Shown here in pieces: positions 1 to 10,248 of a DNA stretch of 64,000 nt. The notes beneath the pieces were generated by a model. That model searched no databases. It was not told the DNA's origin and saw only the letters and a program-made list of their open reading frames with translations. Numbering within the stretch: the first letter of the stretch is position 1; every line of letters begins with the position of its first letter. This DNA is from Photobacterium toruni (lineage in GTDB: Bacteria; Pseudomonadota; Gammaproteobacteria; Enterobacterales; Vibrionaceae). The stretch is from positions 2,542,001-2,606,000 of the forward strand of contig NZ_AP024854.1 of assembly GCF_024529955.1 (NCBI RefSeq), read 5' to 3'. The translations under genes and the position numbers were made by a program.

Positions 1-71
1 TGTTCTTTAACTTTATGGCCGACATCCTAATCGTTGCGCTAGACCCTCGTCTACGTAAAGGAGGCAAGTAA
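1..71 (+). CDS. ABC transporter permease, DppB/OppB-like, 3' end only
   Basis: Only the last 22 codons are in the window. The open frame ends MADILIVALDPRLRKGGK and stops at 69-71, two bases before the next permease gene starts. A C-terminus with LDPR followed by basic residues is usual for the first permease of Dpp/Opp-type transporters. This should be the partner membrane subunit of the permease that follows, in the chitin-oligosaccharide transporter. The subfamily is inferred mainly from position. Confidence 0.75.
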   Translation, partial: FFNFMADILIVALDPRLRKGGK

Positions 72-73
72 TC

Positions 74-1102
74 ATGAAAGCCTTATTTAAATTACTCTCT
101 AGCAATCCGAAAGCCATGTTTGGTCTTGGTATTATTATCATTTTCATTCTAACAGCGCTATTTGCACCTTTTATTACGCAATATGCACCAGACAAAAGAA
201 CGGGTAATCCCCATGAATACCCAGCTTTTGTTGTAAAAGCTGCACAAGATAATCCAGATGGTTGGATCGCTAAAAACTTGGCAACCAACAAACGTACGCT
301 ATTAATGTCAAAAGATGCTGATCACGTACTAGGTACTTCGCGTATGGGTCGTGACATCTGGTCTCAACTTGTTTATGGCGCACGTACATCATTAGCTGTT
401 GGCTTTGGTGCCGGTCTTCTAGTGTGCTTCCTGGCAACGATTATCGGTATTTCAGCAGGTTACTTTGGTGGGCGAGTCGATGAATTCCTCACCGCGTGTA
501 TGAATATCATGCTGGTCATGCCACAACTACCAATTCTATTTGTTATCGCAGCGTTTGTTGGCCAAGCAGGACCATTAACCATTGCCATCGTTATTGCGGT
601 CACCTCTTGGGCATGGGGCGCACGTGTCGTACGCGCACAGACCCTATCGATTAGAGAAAAAGAATTTGTAAAAGCGGCTGAAGTATTAGGTGAATCCTCT
701 CCTCGTATCATTTTCGTTGAGATTCTTCCTAACCTTATCTCTATCGTGGGTGCGAGTTTCATTGGTTCGGTGATGTATGCGATTAACGTTGAAGCAACAC
801 TCTCATTCCTAGGTCTAGGCGATCCAAACGGCATTAGCTGGGGCGTGATGCTATATAACGTTCAAACCTCATCTTCAATGTTAGTTGGCGCATGGTGGGA
901 AGTATTAGCACCTTGTATTGCACTGATATTTATCGCTATTGGCCTTGCTATGTTGAACTTTGCTGTCGATGAAATTGCTAACCCACAATTACGTTCACAT
1001 AAAGGCATGCGACGCTGGAAAAACCTTGCCAAAGAAACGGCAAAACAAGAACAACAGGTTGATATTATTCCTCAACCAGCACTAGAAGGCGGGACTAAAT
1101 AA
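74..1102 (+). CDS. Chitooligosaccharide ABC transporter permease (DppC/OppC-like)
   Basis: This is an inner-membrane permease of the peptide/nickel/oligosaccharide ABC family, 342 residues. A first membrane segment lies near residues 17-37. A long external loop follows, then a cluster of membrane segments. The cytoplasmic EAA-type loop that docks the ATPases is near residues 194-220 (KEFVKAAEVLGES). It starts two bases after the upstream permease stop and shares one base (TAATG) with the following ATPase gene, so translation is probably coupled. The enzymes downstream are those of the Vibrio chitobiose operon, so the substrate is inferred to be GlcNAc/GlcN oligosaccharides and not peptides. 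Family assignment is firm; substrate rests on context. Confidence 0.9.
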   Translation: MKALFKLLSSNPKAMFGLGIIIIFILTALFAPFITQYAPDKRTGNPHEYPAFVVKAAQDNPDGWIAKNLATNKRTLLMSKDADHVLGTSRMGRDIWSQLVYGARTSLAVGFGAGLLVCFLATIIGISAGYFGGRVDEFLTACMNIMLVMPQLPILFVIAAFVGQAGPLTIAIVIAVTSWAWGARVVRAQTLSIREKEFVKAAEVLGESSPRIIFVEILPNLISIVGASFIGSVMYAINVEATLSFLGLGDPNGISWGVMLYNVQTSSSMLVGAWWEVLAPCIALIFIAIGLAMLNFAVDEIANPQLRSHKGMRRWKNLAKETAKQEQQVDIIPQPALEGGTK

Positions 1103-2076
1103 TGACCGATCCACAAATCTCAATTCGTAATTTATGTGTTGATTATATTACAGATGCCGGTGATGTCCGTGCGGTTAACAATGTTAGTTTTGACATTGGT
1201 AAAGGTGAAATATTTGGTCTTGCAGGTGAATCAGGCTGTGGTAAATCAACCGTTGCCTTCTCACTGATGCGTTTACATAAGCCACCAGCATTCATAACCG
1301 GTGGCGAGGTGATCTTTGATGGCCACGGTGACATTTTAAAGAAAACGGATATGGCAATGTCAGCCTTCCGTTGGAGTGAAATGTCAATGGTATTCCAAAG
1401 TGCAATGAATGCCTTAAATCCCGTATTAACCATGGAAGAGCAATTTTGTGATGTGATCATGCGTCACACCACCATGAACCGTAAGCAAGCAATTCGTCGT
1501 GCTGAAGGATTATTAGAGATTGTTGATATTCACCCAAGCCGTTTACGTGATTACCCACACCAGTTCTCTGGTGGTATGCGCCAGCGTTTAGTTATCGCAA
1601 TTGCGTTAGCGCTGAATCCAAAGATGATCATCATGGATGAACCAACAACAGCTCTTGATGTAGTGGTTCAACGTGAAATTCTACAAAAGATTTATGCACT
1701 AAAAGAAGAATTTGGTTTCTCAATTTTATTTATCACTCATGATTTATCACTGATGGTCGAGTTCTCAGATCGTATCGGCATCATGTATTCAGGTGAACTA
1801 ATTGAAGTTGCGCCATCAAAGCAAATTCTTGAAACACCGTACCATCCATATACAGAAGGTTTGGGTAGTTCATTCCCACCGCTGACAGGCCCCAAAACAC
1901 GCTTAACTGGCATTCCAGGTAACCCATTGAACTTACTTGAAATACCTCAAGGTTGTCGCTTCCAAGCTCGCTGTGGGAAAACCCATCCAGCGTGCTTTAG
2001 CACTCCAACTCAGTTAAGCCAAATTGAACCAGGACGTTTATCAAACTGCCACCTATTTACCAATACCGGTAACTAG
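1102..2076 (+). CDS. Chitooligosaccharide ABC transporter ATPase (DppD-like)
   Basis: This is the first of two ATPases that power oligosaccharide uptake, 324 residues. Walker A GESGCGKST is near residue 43, the ABC signature FSGGMRQRL near 155, and Walker B MIIMDEP just after it. The C-terminal Opp/Dpp extension carries several cysteines (GCRFQARC, HPAC), which bind an iron-sulfur cluster in some relatives. The start overlaps the permease stop by one base. Similar ATPases serve dipeptides or nickel, but neighbouring GH9, GH20 and GH94 genes point to chitin-derived sugars. Confidence 0.92.
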   Translation: MTDPQISIRNLCVDYITDAGDVRAVNNVSFDIGKGEIFGLAGESGCGKSTVAFSLMRLHKPPAFITGGEVIFDGHGDILKKTDMAMSAFRWSEMSMVFQSAMNALNPVLTMEEQFCDVIMRHTTMNRKQAIRRAEGLLEIVDIHPSRLRDYPHQFSGGMRQRLVIAIALALNPKMIIMDEPTTALDVVVQREILQKIYALKEEFGFSILFITHDLSLMVEFSDRIGIMYSGELIEVAPSKQILETPYHPYTEGLGSSFPPLTGPKTRLTGIPGNPLNLLEIPQGCRFQARCGKTHPACFSTPTQLSQIEPGRLSNCHLFTNTGN

Positions 2077-2118
2077 TAGCAACACACCGCATTCTATAGG
2101 CAGTATTTAGGAGACACT

Positions 2119-3114
2119 ATGAGCAAGCCTGTTGGAACACCGATTATCGAAGGTAAAAATCTAATTAAAGATTTCTCGGTAAACAGTAACTCACTTAAAA
2201 AATCAAAGATGCGTGCAATTAACGATGTGTCTTTCAAAATGTACAAAAGCCGTGGCTTAGCGGTGGTTGGCGAATCTGGCTCAGGTAAATCAACCACAGC
2301 TAAAATGATCGCCAAAATGTACGCACCAAGTGGCGGTCATATTGAATATTACGGACGTGATATTCAAACCATTAGCAGCCGTGATGATGTAATGAAATAC
2401 CGTCAAGGGGTACAAATGGTATGGCAAGATCCGTTTGGATCTTTAAACCCTACTCATACTATTTTCCACCATATAGCGCGTCCATTACTGATCCATAACA
2501 AAGTGTCATCAGGCAATAAAAAAGAGCTTGAAGAGACAGTTTACAGCCTACTTGAGCAAGTGGGACTTATTCCACCCAAAGCCACTGCGGAAAAATTCCC
2601 GCATCAGCTTTCAGGTGGCCAACGCCAGCGTGTCAACTTAGCCCGTAATATCGCGGTTGGCGCTGAAGTGGTACTGGCTGATGAACCAACGTCAATGCTT
2701 GATGTATCGATTCGTGCAGGTGTTCTTAACTTGATGGAAGAGATGAAGTTTGAGCGTGAAATGGCGCTGCTTTACATCACTCACGATATCGCAACAGCAC
2801 GTTATATTGCTGAAGATCTTGCGGTTATGTATGTCGGTCATATGGTTGAGTGGGGCGATACTGAAGAGATCATTCATAATCCACAACATCCATATACCCA
2901 ATTATTAGTATCAGCAGTACCCGATCCAAGTAAATCGATTCACACCAAACTAAAAGGTAATAAAGGTGAAATTCCACTATGGACACCTGAAAGCTTTGGT
3001 TGTCCATTTGCGGGTCGTTGTATGCAAGTAACCGACAAATGTCGCGAAAAGTTACCTGAAGTAACGCAGTTATCTGACAACCACTTTGTTCGTTGTTACT
3101 TATACGAAAACTAA
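2119..3114 (+). CDS. Chitooligosaccharide ABC transporter ATPase (DppF-like)
   Basis: This is the second ATPase of the transporter, 331 residues. Walker A GESGSGKST lies near residue 51, the signature LSGGQRQRV near 164, and Walker B VVLADEP follows. The C-terminal Opp/Dpp region again has spaced cysteines (GCPFAGRC). A GGAG ribosome site precedes the ATG. The pair of unlike ATPases is typical of Dpp/Opp systems, in which DppD and DppF form a heterodimer. The solute-binding protein is not in the window and probably lies upstream of its left edge. Confidence 0.92.
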   Translation: MSKPVGTPIIEGKNLIKDFSVNSNSLKKSKMRAINDVSFKMYKSRGLAVVGESGSGKSTTAKMIAKMYAPSGGHIEYYGRDIQTISSRDDVMKYRQGVQMVWQDPFGSLNPTHTIFHHIARPLLIHNKVSSGNKKELEETVYSLLEQVGLIPPKATAEKFPHQLSGGQRQRVNLARNIAVGAEVVLADEPTSMLDVSIRAGVLNLMEEMKFEREMALLYITHDIATARYIAEDLAVMYVGHMVEWGDTEEIIHNPQHPYTQLLVSAVPDPSKSIHTKLKGNKGEIPLWTPESFGCPFAGRCMQVTDKCREKLPEVTQLSDNHFVRCYLYEN

Positions 3115-3233
3115 TAGACAAAATTAAGCACTAATAACACTTTTTCTTTTATATCCATGTTATTTGTCGCTCACGCCATCCAGTGATGGTTCCCACTAGG
3201 AGCCATCACTTATTTAGCGACATTGGAGACCCT

Positions 3234-4970
3234 ATGCAGCTGTTAATTAATCACCTTGGTTATGAGTGCTTTAATACTAAGCAAGCGTTACTACAAACAA
3301 CATCACAAACACTGTCAGGCCAAGCCGAATTAGTGTGCAATCTTACTAACCAAACAATTATGCAGCTGCCATTAACTGCGTGTGGCACCACCGCACAATG
3401 GCACACGGGTAATATTTACCAAATTGATTTTTCTAGTTACCAAAAAGCAGGCGATTATCGTATTCGTTATGCCAATATTGAAACACCCGTTTTCAGCATT
3501 GCTGAAGGCATACTAATGCAACGTACTTTCAGTGATGTTTTACACTATTTCAAATCACAACGTTGCAGTGGTATTTATGATCTCGCCGACAGCCAAGCGC
3601 AATTACTCAATAGTGATACCAACGTTGATGTTCGTGGCGGTTGGTATGACGCATCAGGTGATGTCAGTAAATATTTAAGCCATCTTTCTTACGCCAATTA
3701 TCTCAATCCTCAGCAGACACCGATGATTGTTTGGAACATGCTCAAAGCTTATGAAATCGCTGAAGATCAAACTGATATTGCTGATTTCACGCGAGTTCGC
3801 TTATTAGATGAAGCATTATTTGGCGCAGATTTTTTAGTGCGTATGCAAAGTGATGATGGTTTCTTTTACATGACTGTTTTTGATAAGTGGAGTAAGTCAC
3901 CCGCCCAACGTGATATCTGTGCTTACGCAACTCAAGACGGTATCAAAACTGATGACTATCAAGCAGGTTTCCGCCAAGGTGGTGGAATGGCAATAGCAGC
4001 ACTCGCAGCTGCGGCACGTATCGCAACCTTACCTTCTTGCTCTCGTATTCCTCATAGTGACAATGTACAGAGTGAGCTATATCTACAAGCAGCAGAACAC
4101 GGCTATTGGCACTTAAAACAACACAATATCAATTATCTGAACGATAACGCTGAAAATATTATTGATGAATACTGCGCATTATTAGCCGCAGTAGAGCTTT
4201 ATCGCGCCACCCATCAACAGCGTTATTTAACTGAAATGCGTGATTGGGCCCAGCGCCTAAGCCAACGTCAAATGTCAGATCAAAACGTTAACCATTACTG
4301 GTCAGCAACCACAGATGGCAGTCGCCCTTATTATCATGCAGCAGAGGCAGGCTTACCCGCTATTGCACTGATGCAGTATTTATCCGCTGAGCCTGATACC
4401 AAGCACCAGCAACAATTACGCCCAGTACTGGTGAATGCACTAAATTTTGAATTAACGTTAACAGCTGAAGTTAATAACCCGTTTGGCTATCCACGTCAGT
4501 ACACCAAGGCTGTTGATGGCGATAAGCAAACCGCTTTCTTTGTTGCCCATAACAACGAATCAGGTTATTGGTGGCAAGGTGAAAATGCCCGTATTGCATC
4601 CCTAGCGAGCATGGCATTTATGGCACAAACCCACCTCACTGATGACGCATTAAAGCAACAATTAATGCAATATGGTCAACAACTTATGAATTGGATTTTA
4701 GGATTAAATCCCTTTGATATGTGTATGTTAGATGGCCATGGCCACAATAACCCTGATTACCTTCCACTGCTTGGTTTTAGCAATGCGAAAGGTGGCGTTT
4801 GTAATGGCATCACTTCAGGTTTTGAAAATGAACAAGATATTGCCTTTAATCCAGCAGAACAAAAAAATGACATGTTACAAAACTGGCGCTGGGGAGAGCA
4901 ATGGATCCCTCATGGCGGTTGGTATCTATTAGCCACTACCCTGCAATTTAAGGAGCGTCACCATGGCTAA
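3234..4970 (+). CDS. GH9 family glycosidase, probable exo-beta-D-glucosaminidase
   Basis: A family 9 glycoside hydrolase of 578 residues without a signal peptide, so probably cytoplasmic. An N-terminal Ig-like domain (LLINHLGYECFNTKQA, residues 1 to about 85) precedes the alpha-barrel. GGWYDASGD, near residue 136, is the GH9 catalytic-base motif. GH9 proteins in this operon are often called endoglucanases, but a Photobacterium profundum homologue has been reported to be an exo-beta-D-glucosaminidase. That fits the glucosamine kinase gene directly downstream, which overlaps by eight bases. I chose the ATG at 3234 because TTGGAGAC precedes it; an in-frame ATG 51 bases upstream has no comparable site. 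Confidence 0.88.
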   Translation: MQLLINHLGYECFNTKQALLQTTSQTLSGQAELVCNLTNQTIMQLPLTACGTTAQWHTGNIYQIDFSSYQKAGDYRIRYANIETPVFSIAEGILMQRTFSDVLHYFKSQRCSGIYDLADSQAQLLNSDTNVDVRGGWYDASGDVSKYLSHLSYANYLNPQQTPMIVWNMLKAYEIAEDQTDIADFTRVRLLDEALFGADFLVRMQSDDGFFYMTVFDKWSKSPAQRDICAYATQDGIKTDDYQAGFRQGGGMAIAALAAAARIATLPSCSRIPHSDNVQSELYLQAAEHGYWHLKQHNINYLNDNAENIIDEYCALLAAVELYRATHQQRYLTEMRDWAQRLSQRQMSDQNVNHYWSATTDGSRPYYHAAEAGLPAIALMQYLSAEPDTKHQQQLRPVLVNALNFELTLTAEVNNPFGYPRQYTKAVDGDKQTAFFVAHNNESGYWWQGENARIASLASMAFMAQTHLTDDALKQQLMQYGQQLMNWILGLNPFDMCMLDGHGHNNPDYLPLLGFSNAKGGVCNGITSGFENEQDIAFNPAEQKNDMLQNWRWGEQWIPHGGWYLLATTLQFKERHHG

Positions 4971-5853
4971 TTTCCCTTATCGTTATCTTGTGGGTATTGA
5001 TGGTGGTGGCACCTCTTGCCGCGCACGCATTTGTGATTTAGATGGTGTTATTTTAGGTGAAGCCAAAACTGGCAGCGCCAATATTTTGCTCGGTGGTGAT
5101 ATTGCCATGGCTTCGATTCAACAAGCCATTGCTCTTGCTGCTCAACAAGCACAATTAACCGCTAGCGATTATTCAGCCATGTCCGTTGGACTGGCATTAG
5201 CTGGCGCAGAACAACAACAAGCATGGCATGCTTTTATGCAACAACCTCATCCTTATGGCGAAATCACATTAAATACCGATGCTTACGGAGCTTGTTTAGG
5301 GGCTTGGAGCGGTAAAGATGGTGCGATTTTAATTTCAGGGACAGGCTCTTGCGGCATTTTACTGCTAAATGGCAACCAACATGTTGTCGGTGGACGTGAA
5401 TTTCCTATTTCTGATCAAGGCAGCGGTGCTGTAATGGGACTGCGCTTAATTCAACAAGTCTTACTTAGTGTCGATGGTATCGTGCCAAAAACTGAATTGG
5501 CTCAGCATGTATTAAGCCATTTTGAGCATGATATTGATGCCATTGTTAGTTGGTCAAAAACCGCTCGACCTTGTGATTATGGTCAATTCTCACCGGCTAT
5601 TTTTACGTTTGCTGAACACAATGATTCACTTGCTATCTCATTGCTACAACAAACAGCGGCTGATATTGAAATGTGGATGCAGGCATTGATATTACGTGGT
5701 GCACACAATATCTGCCTAATGGGGGGAATTGGTGAGCGTATTCAAGCATGGCTAACACCACCAATGCAACACCGTCTCGCAACACCACAAGGTGATGCTA
5801 TGGATGGCGCTATTGCTATGGCGCGTGGCAATCACAATTTATTTGTACGCTAA
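4963..5853 (+). CDS. Glucosamine kinase, BadF/BadG/BcrA ATPase family (GspK-like)
   Basis: An ATP-dependent sugar kinase of the ASKHA fold, 296 residues. The N-terminal phosphate loop GIDGGGTSC lies at residues 10-18, and a second conserved segment, ISGTGSCGI, near residue 125. Its closest known counterpart by context is the glucosamine-specific kinase of the Vibrio cholerae chitin operon. It would phosphorylate glucosamine (perhaps also GlcNAc) released by the GH9 and GH20 enzymes to the 6-phosphate. The gene starts inside the end of the GH9 gene, which suggests coupled translation. Specificity for GlcN versus GlcNAc cannot be read from the sequence. Confidence 0.88.
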   Translation: MANFPYRYLVGIDGGGTSCRARICDLDGVILGEAKTGSANILLGGDIAMASIQQAIALAAQQAQLTASDYSAMSVGLALAGAEQQQAWHAFMQQPHPYGEITLNTDAYGACLGAWSGKDGAILISGTGSCGILLLNGNQHVVGGREFPISDQGSGAVMGLRLIQQVLLSVDGIVPKTELAQHVLSHFEHDIDAIVSWSKTARPCDYGQFSPAIFTFAEHNDSLAISLLQQTAADIEMWMQALILRGAHNICLMGGIGERIQAWLTPPMQHRLATPQGDAMDGAIAMARGNHNLFVR

Positions 5854-5863
5854 GGAAGTATAA

Positions 5864-7792
5864 ATGACTTATCGTCTTGATTTCACAGTAATAGAAAAAG
5901 TTGAAGGCCATTGCCGCTATGCGTTAAGTTTACATAACTTAACTGACCAAGCACTGCATGGCTGGTCACTGTATTTCTTTATAAGCCGCTGTATTGCTCC
6001 GGCTTCAGTCTCTGTGGGGACGATCAGCCAAATAGGTAGCTATAGCTGCCTATCACAATTACCGCCGTTAGAAGCTAATGGGCACTTCTACACCGAATTT
6101 ATGATGAGAACGATGCCGTTTAATCTTCATGATGATGGTATCAATGAAGCTTTTATTGCATTAGATAACGATCAGCATCAAATTCAGCCATTAAAAGTTC
6201 ACACTACAACCATTAATTTAGATCAAGATTCGATCGAGCGTTACTGTACGCCATTACCAAGTGTTAGCTGTGATATTGCATTAATTCCACAACCTAATCA
6301 CTTAACTCGACTTCAAGGTGAGTTTGTTTTTAACCAATTTACCGCGCTTGAAACCCCACCAACCTTAGCACAAGGGGCGATAAACTGGTTACGTGCTGAA
6401 TATAAAAAGCATTTTAACGAAGCGATGCCAATTAGCCCTCAGGGCAATATCCATTATCACGTTAATAATGACATTATTGAACATGGGTACCAATTACTGA
6501 TCGAAACCGATAATATTTGGATCCATGCCAGTTCAGCAACTGGCTTTGTCCATGCAACATCGAGTTTATTACAACTATTACCCACTAAGCCAAGCCATCA
6601 TGCAGCCGCGGCTTATTGCTTACCAATGGTAGAAATTAGCGATCAACCTCATTATAGCTACCGCGGCATGATGCTTGATTGTGGACGTCATTTTCACCCC
6701 GTCGATCGTATTAAACACCTATTAGATCACCTAGCACGCTATAAATTCAATACCTTCCACTGGCATCTAACCGATGATGAAGGCTGGCGAATTGAAATTG
6801 ATGCCTACCCTCAATTAACCGAGATTGGTGCGTGGCGCGGCCCAAATGAAATTATCGCGCCACAATTTAGTCATATTGATCAACGTTATGGCGGATTTTA
6901 TACCAAGCAAGATATTCGCGAGGTCATTGCTTACGCCAGTGATCGTGGCATTAGTATCATTCCCGAAATTGATATTCCAGGCCACTGTCGCGCGGCTATT
7001 TTGTCATTGCCTGAACTGCTACAAGATCCTGACGATTATTCAGTGTATCGCAGCATTCAAAACTACCCTGACAATGTTTTATCACCGGCATTAGCCGGAA
7101 CTTACACCTTTATTCAAACGGTACTTGAAGAAGTATGTGCACTCTTTCCTACCCCATTTGTGCATATCGGTGCCGATGAAGTACCGAAAGGCGTATGGTC
7201 TGATAGTGCGGCATGCCGACAATTAATGGCTGACAATAACTACCATGATCCAATGGAACTTCAAGGTCACATATTGCGTTTTGCTGAGCAAGTATTACGT
7301 GATAACGGCAAACGTATGATGGGCTGGGAAGAAGCTACCCATGGCAATAAAGTCAGTAAAGACACCGTGATTTTTTCTTGGCTGAGCGAAGAAGCAGGTC
7401 TTGAATGCGTCAAAAATGGCTTTGATGTCGTAATGCAACCCGCACAATCTACCTACCTTGATTTGGCTCAAGGTTACTCAGCCGATGAAGCTGGCGTCGA
7501 TTGGGCTGGTAAGTTGCCACTGGATAAAGTTTACAATTATCACCCACTTAGCATGATCGCTTCGGAAAATTCTGAGCGACAGCACATTTTAGGCATTCAA
7601 ACAGCACTTTGGTCAGAATTAATAAATAACCAAAGTCGATTTGAATATATGATTTATCCGCGCTTACTAGCGGTATCGGAGATCTGCTGGAGCAAACCAC
7701 AACATCGTAACTGGGATGACTTTAAAGCTCGCTTAAAAGGTCAACTTAACTATCTAGACAAGGCGGGCATTAATTACCGCCACTGTGAATAA
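5864..7792 (+). CDS. Cytoplasmic beta-N-acetylhexosaminidase (GH20)
   Basis: A family 20 glycosidase of 642 residues that removes terminal GlcNAc from imported oligosaccharides. The catalytic pair in HIGADEVPKG is Asp438-Glu439, which act by substrate-assisted catalysis. The barrel begins around YRGMMLDCGRHFHP and contains the typical WHLTDDEGWR strand. There is no signal peptide, so it differs from the secreted chitobiases of the family and acts after uptake. It follows the kinase by 10 bases with an AGGAAG ribosome site. The first 250 residues form the usual non-catalytic N-terminal domains. Confidence 0.93.
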   Translation: MTYRLDFTVIEKVEGHCRYALSLHNLTDQALHGWSLYFFISRCIAPASVSVGTISQIGSYSCLSQLPPLEANGHFYTEFMMRTMPFNLHDDGINEAFIALDNDQHQIQPLKVHTTTINLDQDSIERYCTPLPSVSCDIALIPQPNHLTRLQGEFVFNQFTALETPPTLAQGAINWLRAEYKKHFNEAMPISPQGNIHYHVNNDIIEHGYQLLIETDNIWIHASSATGFVHATSSLLQLLPTKPSHHAAAAYCLPMVEISDQPHYSYRGMMLDCGRHFHPVDRIKHLLDHLARYKFNTFHWHLTDDEGWRIEIDAYPQLTEIGAWRGPNEIIAPQFSHIDQRYGGFYTKQDIREVIAYASDRGISIIPEIDIPGHCRAAILSLPELLQDPDDYSVYRSIQNYPDNVLSPALAGTYTFIQTVLEEVCALFPTPFVHIGADEVPKGVWSDSAACRQLMADNNYHDPMELQGHILRFAEQVLRDNGKRMMGWEEATHGNKVSKDTVIFSWLSEEAGLECVKNGFDVVMQPAQSTYLDLAQGYSADEAGVDWAGKLPLDKVYNYHPLSMIASENSERQHILGIQTALWSELINNQSRFEYMIYPRLLAVSEICWSKPQHRNWDDFKARLKGQLNYLDKAGINYRHCE

Positions 7793-7833
7793 CCACGCAC
7801 ACAGTAAAGTGAATATTTTAAGGATTAGAAATA

Positions 7834-10239
7834 ATGAAATACGGTTATTTTGACAATGACAACAGAGAGTACGTTATCACTCGACCTGATGTCCCAGCAC
7901 CATGGACCAACTACCTTGGTACTGAAAAGTTCTGCACAGTGATTTCACAAAATGCGGGTGGTTACTCTTTCTATAAGTCACCAGAATACAATCGTGTGAC
8001 CAAGTTCCGTCCTAATGCAACATTTGATCGCCCAGGACACTATGTTTACCTACGTGATGATGCGACAGGTGATTACTGGTCTATTTCATGGCAACCAGTA
8101 GCAAAAAGTCTTGATGAAGCAAAATACGAAGTGCGTCATGGCTTGTCATACTCAAAATTTGCTTGTGAATACAACGGTATTTCAGCACAAAAAACATTAT
8201 TCGTACCGATTGGCGAAGATGCTGAGATTTGGGATGTAGTACTGAAAAACACCACTGATGAAGTACGTACTATTAGTGCATTCTCATTTGTTGAATTCTC
8301 ATTTAGCCATATTCAATCAGATAACCAAAACCACCAAATGAGCCTTTACTCTGCAGGTACTTCTTATGAAGATGGCGTGATTGAATACGACTTGTATTAC
8401 AACACCAAAGAGAAAGAAGGTTACTACTACCTAGCATCAAGCTTTGCCCCTGATAGCTATGATGGTCAACGCGATACTTTTATCGGTGCATACCGTGATG
8501 AATCTAATCCAATTGCAGTTGAGAAAGGTCATTGTTCTAACCACGTTCAAACCTGTTATAACCATTGCGGTTCGCTACACAAGCAATTTACGCTTCAACC
8601 TGGTGAAGAAATTCGCTTCAACTATATTCTAGGTATCGGTAAAAACGAAGGTCAACGTCTACGTCAAAAGTACCAAGACAATGCTGTTGTTGATGCTGCA
8701 TTTGCTGAAATTAAGCACCACTGGAAAAGCCGTTGCAACAAGTTTAAAGTAACATCGCCAAATGAAGGCCTTGATACTATGATCAACACTTGGACATTGT
8801 ACCAAGCAGAAACGTGTGTTGTATGGTCACGCTTTGCTTCATTTATTGAAGTAGGTGGTCGTACTGGTCTTGGTTACCGTGATACCGCACAAGACGCCAT
8901 CTCTGTGCCGCACTCTAATCCAACGATGACACGTAAGCGTTTAGTTGATTTACTTCGTGGACAAGTGAAAGCAGGTTATGGTTTACACCTGTTTGATCCT
9001 GATTGGTTCGATCCTGACATGGCCAATGTTGAACCATCAAAATCACCAACAGTAGTTCCAACACCAAGTGATGCCGATAAGATCCACGGCATTGATGACA
9101 CTTGTTCAGATGACCATCTATGGTTAGTCCCTACTATCTGTAAATACGTTACAGAAACCGGCGAAGAAAGCTTCCTTGACGAAGTGATCCCATACGCTGA
9201 TGGTGGCGATGCAACTGTTTATGATCACATGAAAGCCGCGCTTGATTTCTCTGCTGAATATGTTGGCCAAACAGGTATCTGTAAAGGCCTACGTGCCGAT
9301 TGGAACGACTGTCTAAACTTAGGCGGTGGTGAATCAGCAATGGTATCGTTCCTTCACTTCTGGGCACTACAAGAATTTATTCAACTGGCTAAATACCAAG
9401 GTAAAACAGCCGATATTGAAAAATACACCGAAATGGCAGCCAATGTGCGTGAAGCATGTGAGACCCATTTATGGGATGACGAAGGCGGTTGGTACATTCG
9501 TGGTTTAACCAAAAATGGCGACAAGATTGGTACAGCACAGCAAACAGAAGGCCGTATTCACCTAGAGTCAAATACCCTTGCTGTTCTATCGGGCATGGCA
9601 TCACAAGATCGTGGTGAACAAGCAATGGATGCGGTAGATGAGAATCTTTACTCAGACTATGGTTTACATCTAAATGCGCCATCATTCTCAACCCCTAACG
9701 ATGACATTGGTTTTGTAACTCGTGTATATCAAGGCGTTAAAGAAAATGGCGCGATCTTCTCGCATCCAAACCCTTGGGCATGGGTAGCTGAAGCAAAACT
9801 AGGTCGTGGCGACCGTGCAATGAAATTCTATGATGCACTGAACCCATACAACCAAAACGACATGATTGAAACACGTATGGCTGAACCTTATTCTTACGTG
9901 CAATTTATCATGGGTCGTGATCACCAAGATCATGGTCGTGCTAACCACCCATGGTTAACAGGTACTTCTGGTTGGGCTTACTTTGCCGTGACTAACTTTA
10001 TTCTTGGAGTTCAGACAGGTTTTGATGGCCTAACTATTAATCCATGTATTCCAACTGAATGGCCTGGTTTTGAAGTAACGCGTGAATGGCGTGGTGCAAC
10101 GTACAATATTAACGTCACTAATCCAAATCATGTGAGCAAAGGCATTAAGTCTATTACTCTTAATGGTCAACCGGTTGATGGCGCAATTGCCCCTCAAGTT
10201 GAAGGCTCTGTGAATACCGTTACGGTTGTAATGGGCTAA
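7834..10239 (+). CDS. chbP: N,N'-diacetylchitobiose phosphorylase (GH94)
   Basis: An 801-residue GH94 phosphorylase. It splits diacetylchitobiose with inorganic phosphate to GlcNAc-1-phosphate and GlcNAc, saving one ATP. The catalytic aspartate is Asp492 in RADWNDCLN, the same number as in the characterised Vibrio proteolyticus enzyme. Related GH94 enzymes act on cellobiose, but the surrounding GH20 and amino-sugar genes favour chitobiose. An AAGGATT ribosome site precedes the start. The gene is followed by a hairpin with a T-rich tail, so its transcript may be partly separated from the mutase gene downstream. Confidence 0.93.
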   Translation: MKYGYFDNDNREYVITRPDVPAPWTNYLGTEKFCTVISQNAGGYSFYKSPEYNRVTKFRPNATFDRPGHYVYLRDDATGDYWSISWQPVAKSLDEAKYEVRHGLSYSKFACEYNGISAQKTLFVPIGEDAEIWDVVLKNTTDEVRTISAFSFVEFSFSHIQSDNQNHQMSLYSAGTSYEDGVIEYDLYYNTKEKEGYYYLASSFAPDSYDGQRDTFIGAYRDESNPIAVEKGHCSNHVQTCYNHCGSLHKQFTLQPGEEIRFNYILGIGKNEGQRLRQKYQDNAVVDAAFAEIKHHWKSRCNKFKVTSPNEGLDTMINTWTLYQAETCVVWSRFASFIEVGGRTGLGYRDTAQDAISVPHSNPTMTRKRLVDLLRGQVKAGYGLHLFDPDWFDPDMANVEPSKSPTVVPTPSDADKIHGIDDTCSDDHLWLVPTICKYVTETGEESFLDEVIPYADGGDATVYDHMKAALDFSAEYVGQTGICKGLRADWNDCLNLGGGESAMVSFLHFWALQEFIQLAKYQGKTADIEKYTEMAANVREACETHLWDDEGGWYIRGLTKNGDKIGTAQQTEGRIHLESNTLAVLSGMASQDRGEQAMDAVDENLYSDYGLHLNAPSFSTPNDDIGFVTRVYQGVKENGAIFSHPNPWAWVAEAKLGRGDRAMKFYDALNPYNQNDMIETRMAEPYSYVQFIMGRDHQDHGRANHPWLTGTSGWAYFAVTNFILGVQTGFDGLTINPCIPTEWPGFEVTREWRGATYNINVTNPNHVSKGIKSITLNGQPVDGAIAPQVEGSVNTVTVVMG

Positions 10240-10248
10240 TCACTTTTA